NCBI GenBank assembly: GCA_017459605.1
Contig: JAFUCQ010000036.1
Span: 1-54,586, forward strand
Source: Atopobiaceae bacterium
GTDB taxonomy: Bacteria > Actinomycetota > Coriobacteriia > Coriobacteriales > Atopobiaceae
Direction: 5' to 3'
Length of the DNA stretch: 54,586 nucleotides
The notes below the pieces were generated by a model. The model did no database searches. It worked only from the letters and a program-made list of their open reading frames with translations, and was not told the origin of the DNA. Every line of letters begins with the position of its first letter. The stretch's first letter is position 1. Positions 51,357 to 54,586 of this stretch are shown here, piece after piece. The translations under genes were made by a program, and so were the position numbers.

Positions 51357-52277
51357 ATGGAGTACAAAAAGAAGTGGCTTTCATTCAATCAACAAGCTGC
51401 CAAACTAAAGGAAAGGGGTCTTGTTTTTGATGAGCATAAGTTAATCTCTTGTTTGTCCTCTGTTGGATATTATCGCCTAAGCGGCTACTGGTACATATTT
51501 AAACGAAACCCTGGCACGGAGGATGAGTCGTTTATCGATGGTACATCATTTGACAGGGTCTGGGATTTGTATTTGTTTGACAGAGATTTTCGGCTAATTG
51601 TACTTGATGCGATTGAGCGAGTAGAAGTGTATATCCGCTCCCAGCTTGCGTATAGACTCGGTGAAATCAGCGGTCCGTTTGGTTTTTTCAATCGGTCTAC
51701 ACTTCCAAATCTTGACCAAAGTCAATACGGGCGCTTTATATCTCGTTGCTTGGTGTCCTATGACCGTTCGAAAACATTGTTTATCGAGCATTTTAAAGAT
51801 AAGTATGGTGATTGCCACGGATTACCACCATATTGGACACTTGTTAATATCATGGACTTTGGAATGACACTCACTTTGTTTGAGGGTTCTCCTAATGCGA
51901 TAAAGAAAGAAATTGCTCATGACATGGGAATTCCTTCGGATGTGCTTAACTCCTGGTTGCTTACATTGAATACAATTCGCAATATTTGCGCACATCATGA
52001 TCGTCTATGGAACAGACGTCTCGCCTATCGAGTTAAGATACCTCGTGGTAGAAAATATCCAGATTGGCATAAGCCCCATGAAGTTAACAATAGGTCATCA
52101 TTTACCGTCATAACAATTCTTGGATATTTGATTAGTCGCATTGACCCAGATTCAACTTGGCATACAAGAACAATCAAGTTGATTCAAACACGAAACGAGG
52201 ATGATTTATTCAGAATGGGATTCACTAACAACTGGAAGGACTGTCCACTTTGGGTAAGGTGGCTTAGATCTAGCTGA
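51357..52277 (+). CDS. Abi_2 (AbiD/AbiF-like) abortive infection protein
   Basis: A 306-residue protein. KKWLSFNQQAAKLKERGLVF, followed by SSVGYYRLSGYWYIFK, is the typical Abi_2 start. DRDFRLIVLDAIERVEVYIR is in the middle, and RNICAHHDRLWNRRL near residue 220 is the Rx4-6H motif of HEPN ribonucleases. Related AbiF proteins stop phage infection by killing or arresting the cell. AAGGAG precedes the ATG at 51357. It directly follows a short structured RNA, and both are likely cargo of the mobilizable element. Confidence 0.88.
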   Translation: MEYKKKWLSFNQQAAKLKERGLVFDEHKLISCLSSVGYYRLSGYWYIFKRNPGTEDESFIDGTSFDRVWDLYLFDRDFRLIVLDAIERVEVYIRSQLAYRLGEISGPFGFFNRSTLPNLDQSQYGRFISRCLVSYDRSKTLFIEHFKDKYGDCHGLPPYWTLVNIMDFGMTLTLFEGSPNAIKKEIAHDMGIPSDVLNSWLLTLNTIRNICAHHDRLWNRRLAYRVKIPRGRKYPDWHKPHEVNNRSSFTVITILGYLISRIDPDSTWHTRTIKLIQTRNEDDLFRMGFTNNWKDCPLWVRWLRSS

Positions 52278-52563
52278 TTTCAAAGATCCTTTCTGTCGTT
52301 CCCCTGTTGGCTGGTGGGGGAATGGTGCTACGTACTAGCAACTAAGAAGAGTCTAACACATTTAAAAATGTCTATAGAAAAAATCGTAGAGTTACGCTGT
52401 TTAAAAGCTCTCCATGAAAGAAGGCCCCTATTATGCGTGAAAAATACCACCGTGAACTCGTGGAGCCCTGTATCAATGAGTGATCCGTATGTTTATGCTG
52501 AATAGGAGACTGAGGGAAAATAAACCTTCAGTCTCCTATTCATTTAACTATAGGGAAAGAACT
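52278..52563. other. Gap with a 16-codon frame
   Basis: A small frame at 52433-52483 (MREKYHRELVEPCINE) has AGAAGG before its ATG, but I recognise nothing in it. The rest of the gap holds no gene; it ends in the terminator at 52500-52541. Confidence 0.25.
52500..52541. terminator. Bidirectional terminator-like hairpin
   Basis: GAATAGGAGACTGA (52500-52513) and TCAGTCTCCTATTC (52528-52541) are perfect 14-bp arms around an A-rich loop. It lies between convergent transcription units. Confidence 0.7.
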
Positions 52564-52854
52564 TTAGAATAACTCTTTTATATCCTCATAATCCCAAGTT
52601 GTCCCGTACTTAAATCTTGCTTCCATGTACAAGTAATTATCACCAGAGGCGTAATAATCCTCTACATAATCCAGACCTTTAACCATCTCTCCACTTATCT
52701 CTCCAGTAAAGGCGGTAGCATCGCAATACCAAATCTCTCCATCAATCCATACGCGATTGTTAATATGATTAAACCCCTGTTCTTCCGCAGTTGTATGACT
52801 TGATTTCCTCATAACATTTGCTTGTCTACCAGCCCAAATAGGGCTATTATTTTG
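52564..52854 (-). pseudogene. C-terminal fragment of a transglutaminase-like protein
   Basis: The minus-strand frame contains TAEEQGFNHINNRVWIDGEI, then WYCDATA. It matches the His- and Asp-bearing end of transglutaminase-like domains (HxWNxVxxDGxWYxxDxT). The Cys part is missing, and the frame meets a stop at about 52855, close to the left edge of the following insertion sequence. An ATG at 52812 would start only an 82-residue piece. The missing 5' part probably lies beyond the right end of that element, outside the window. Confidence 0.55.
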
Positions 52855-52937
52855 TCAAATTATATGTATTTGTTTGGTACGGTAGTGTGCGGTATGTGCT
52901 ACAATATAGGGTAGTGGCAAAGAAATGGAGCTACCAG

Positions 52938-54586
52938 ATGTACCTCAAGCAGATACCTCAGAAAAACGGGCGTGTAAAACTTGCTGTCTACGAGAGTTTT
53001 CGTGAGGGCAGAAAAACTAGGTCACGAACGGTACGTCCACTTGGCTATATCGATGAGCTTAAGACAGAGCATGACGATCCTGTGGCTTGGGGAAAAAGAG
53101 TTGCGCTTGAGATGACAGAAGCCAAGCGTTTAGCTGAGCAAGCCGTTCCAATCGAGATTCATCCCGCACAAAAGATTGATAAAAGAATTGACAACGTGAA
53201 AAACATAGGGTGTGCAGCTGTACTTTGGCAGTATGCAGCTCTCGGTATTGGAAACGCACTGAGAAGCGCTTCTCGCTCCTCGAAAGCTCGCTACAGCCTT
53301 GATGCTGTGTGCAGACTTCTTGTCTGCGAGCGCATTGTAGAGCCGGGCTCTAAGCTGTCGGCATGGTCTAACAAAGGACGCTACTTTTTCAGATGTGACT
53401 TTAGCGAAGATGACATCTACCGTGCTCTCGACGGGATTGCTTGTGCCAAAGACATTGTGGTGTCTGCAATGAACCGCTCGCTTACGAGATCTGGTATCCG
53501 TGATTTGTCGTGCGTGTACTACGATGTCACTAACTACTACTTCGAAACCGACACAGAAGACGAGCTCAGACGTAGAGGTGTTAGCAAAGAACACCGACCG
53601 AGTCCCCTTGTACAAATGGGACTTTTGCAAGACGGGTGCGGCATTCCTATTTCATATCGCACCTTTGCCGGCAACACCTCAGATAGCACCACCATGATAC
53701 CGGTGCTTTCAGGCTTGAAGAAAGACTACAAGCTCGAGCGTGTGGTAACAGTGGCCGACAAAGCACTCAACTGCTCAGACAATATTGCTGCTGCAGTAGC
53801 TTCAGGTGACGGCTTTGTGTTTTCACAGTCTTTGCGAGGCACAAAGTCTGATACAGCTCTCAAAGCCTGGGCCATCTCTCAGACAGGCTATGCTAGCAAA
53901 ACCGAAGATGGCTCTAGATTCAAATCAAAATCCAAACAGGGCTTCAAGACTGTTCATCTCAAGGCAGCCGACACGGCAAGTGGCAAGGCTCAAGACGTAC
54001 AGGTCGAGGTTAAGTACGTGGCCTTCTGGTCAGAGAAGTACGAAAGGCGTGCACGTCACGAGCGCGAAAAAGTAATCGAAAAGGCCAAAAGGCTCATCGC
54101 AAACCCCGGCGACTACACACGCTCAACCAGCCACGGTGCTTGCCAGTACGTCAAAAACCTTGCCTTTGACAAAGAAACCGGCGAGATTGTAACGGGTCGC
54201 AAACTGGAGCTCGACTGGCAAGCTATAGCACAAGCCGAGCGCTACGACGGCTACTACCTCATTGTTACGAGCGAGACCGACTGGGATGACAGCCGCATTA
54301 TCGACACGTATCGAGAGCTCTGGAAAATAGAGGAGTCATTCAAGGTAACAAAGTCCGAACTCAAGATGCGCCCCATCTACGTGTGGACACCCGAACATAT
54401 CGAAGCTCACTTTCTTAGCTGCTACATCGCTCTTGTAATCTTGCGTCTGTTGCAGCAAGCAAGCGGCCTTTCATGTTCTTGTATACGCAAAGAGATTGCT
54501 TCTATGAACTGTGTGAATGTAGATGCAAACTGGTGGGTGTGTACTCACCGAACAGATGAGTCCGACAAACTGGTGGAGTCCGTTGG
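52938..54586 (+). CDS. IS1634-type DDE transposase (runs off window)
   Basis: From the ATG at 52938 at least 549 codons are open: MYLKQIPQKNGRVKLAVYES at the start, a first catalytic Asp in CVYYDVTNYYFET, a second in VVTVADKALNCSDN, and the Glu region TYRELWKIEESFKVTKSEL followed by KMRP. This is the build of the IS1634 family. An extended -10 box (TGCTACAAT) lies before the gene. A small hairpin AGCCC/GGGCT at about 52831-52845 followed by ATTATTTT could shield it from outside transcription. The stop and right end of the element are not in the window. Confidence 0.88.
   Translation, partial: MYLKQIPQKNGRVKLAVYESFREGRKTRSRTVRPLGYIDELKTEHDDPVAWGKRVALEMTEAKRLAEQAVPIEIHPAQKIDKRIDNVKNIGCAAVLWQYAALGIGNALRSASRSSKARYSLDAVCRLLVCERIVEPGSKLSAWSNKGRYFFRCDFSEDDIYRALDGIACAKDIVVSAMNRSLTRSGIRDLSCVYYDVTNYYFETDTEDELRRRGVSKEHRPSPLVQMGLLQDGCGIPISYRTFAGNTSDSTTMIPVLSGLKKDYKLERVVTVADKALNCSDNIAAAVASGDGFVFSQSLRGTKSDTALKAWAISQTGYASKTEDGSRFKSKSKQGFKTVHLKAADTASGKAQDVQVEVKYVAFWSEKYERRARHEREKVIEKAKRLIANPGDYTRSTSHGACQYVKNLAFDKETGEIVTGRKLELDWQAIAQAERYDGYYLIVTSETDWDDSRIIDTYRELWKIEESFKVTKSELKMRPIYVWTPEHIEAHFLSCYIALVILRLLQQASGLSCSCIRKEIASMNCVNVDANWWVCTHRTDESDKLVESV

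Overview
The window looks like a chromosomal stretch from an actinobacterium of the Coriobacteriia, probably a Lancefieldella/Atopobium/Olsenella relative. This rests on my recollection of protein resemblance, the moderate GC content and the style of the sugar operons; no rRNA, tRNA or marker gene confirms it. Gene starts were chosen from visible ribosome binding sites (RBS), so several proteins are given shorter than their longest open frame.

Region 1 (1-17070) is a patchwork defence-like island. It starts inside a family 2 glycosyltransferase. It holds four kinds of P-loop ATPase: two DUF234-type (one truncated), two DUF4143-type (one truncated), one AAA_16-like, and one AAA_15-like paired with a small TOPRIM-like protein. 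It also holds an ABC exporter, an AlbA_2/GHKL protein and a complete AbiEi/AbiEii toxin-antitoxin pair. A GC-rich sulfate activation operon (TauE-like permease, CysD, fused CysN/CysC) sits inside the island. Five of the ATPase genes or relics have their own private set of iterated or inverted motifs just upstream. Several pieces are relics, so the region has been rearranged repeatedly.

Region 2 (17100-23310) begins with an intact ISLre2-type insertion sequence whose transposase start is buried in a perfect inverted repeat. Then come a YitT-family membrane protein, a Gfo/Idh/MocA oxidoreductase, and a divergent pair of a papain-like/C39-like cysteine protease and a class II glutamine amidotransferase. 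Two composite palindrome arrays of the same architecture, in opposite orientation, bracket the last three genes (19791-20042 and 22840-23038).

Region 3 (23312-32171) is a maltodextrin-type operon read leftwards (LacI regulator, binding lipoprotein, two permeases, 4-alpha-glucanotransferase, ATPase), with three abutting 12-bp operators at its head. An ECF sigma factor and its DUF4179-type anti-sigma partner follow.

Region 4 (32363-42010) is a coherent amino-sugar locus. A GntR regulator, AgaS and NagA form one operon. A mannose-family PTS (IIA, a YajC-like protein, IIB, IIC, IID) forms another. A PfkB kinase and a GatY-type aldolase form a third, and NagB is convergent to it. Together they would import and phosphorylate N-acetylgalactosamine and/or N-acetylglucosamine, deacetylate it, convert it by AgaS to tagatose-6-phosphate (or by NagB to fructose-6-phosphate), phosphorylate again and cleave to trioses.

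Region 5 (42140-52300) is a decayed integrative mobilizable element. It holds an ISLre2 end fragment fused to a tyrosine recombinase lacking its N-terminus, a second AlbA_2/GHKL protein, two unknown proteins, a ribbon-helix-helix protein, a MobL-type relaxase, a VirD4/TraG coupling protein, a PIF1-like helicase and an Abi_2 (AbiD/F) protein. A short terminated RNA lies immediately upstream of the abi gene. The window ends with a transglutaminase-like gene fragment cut at an IS1634-type transposase that runs off the end.
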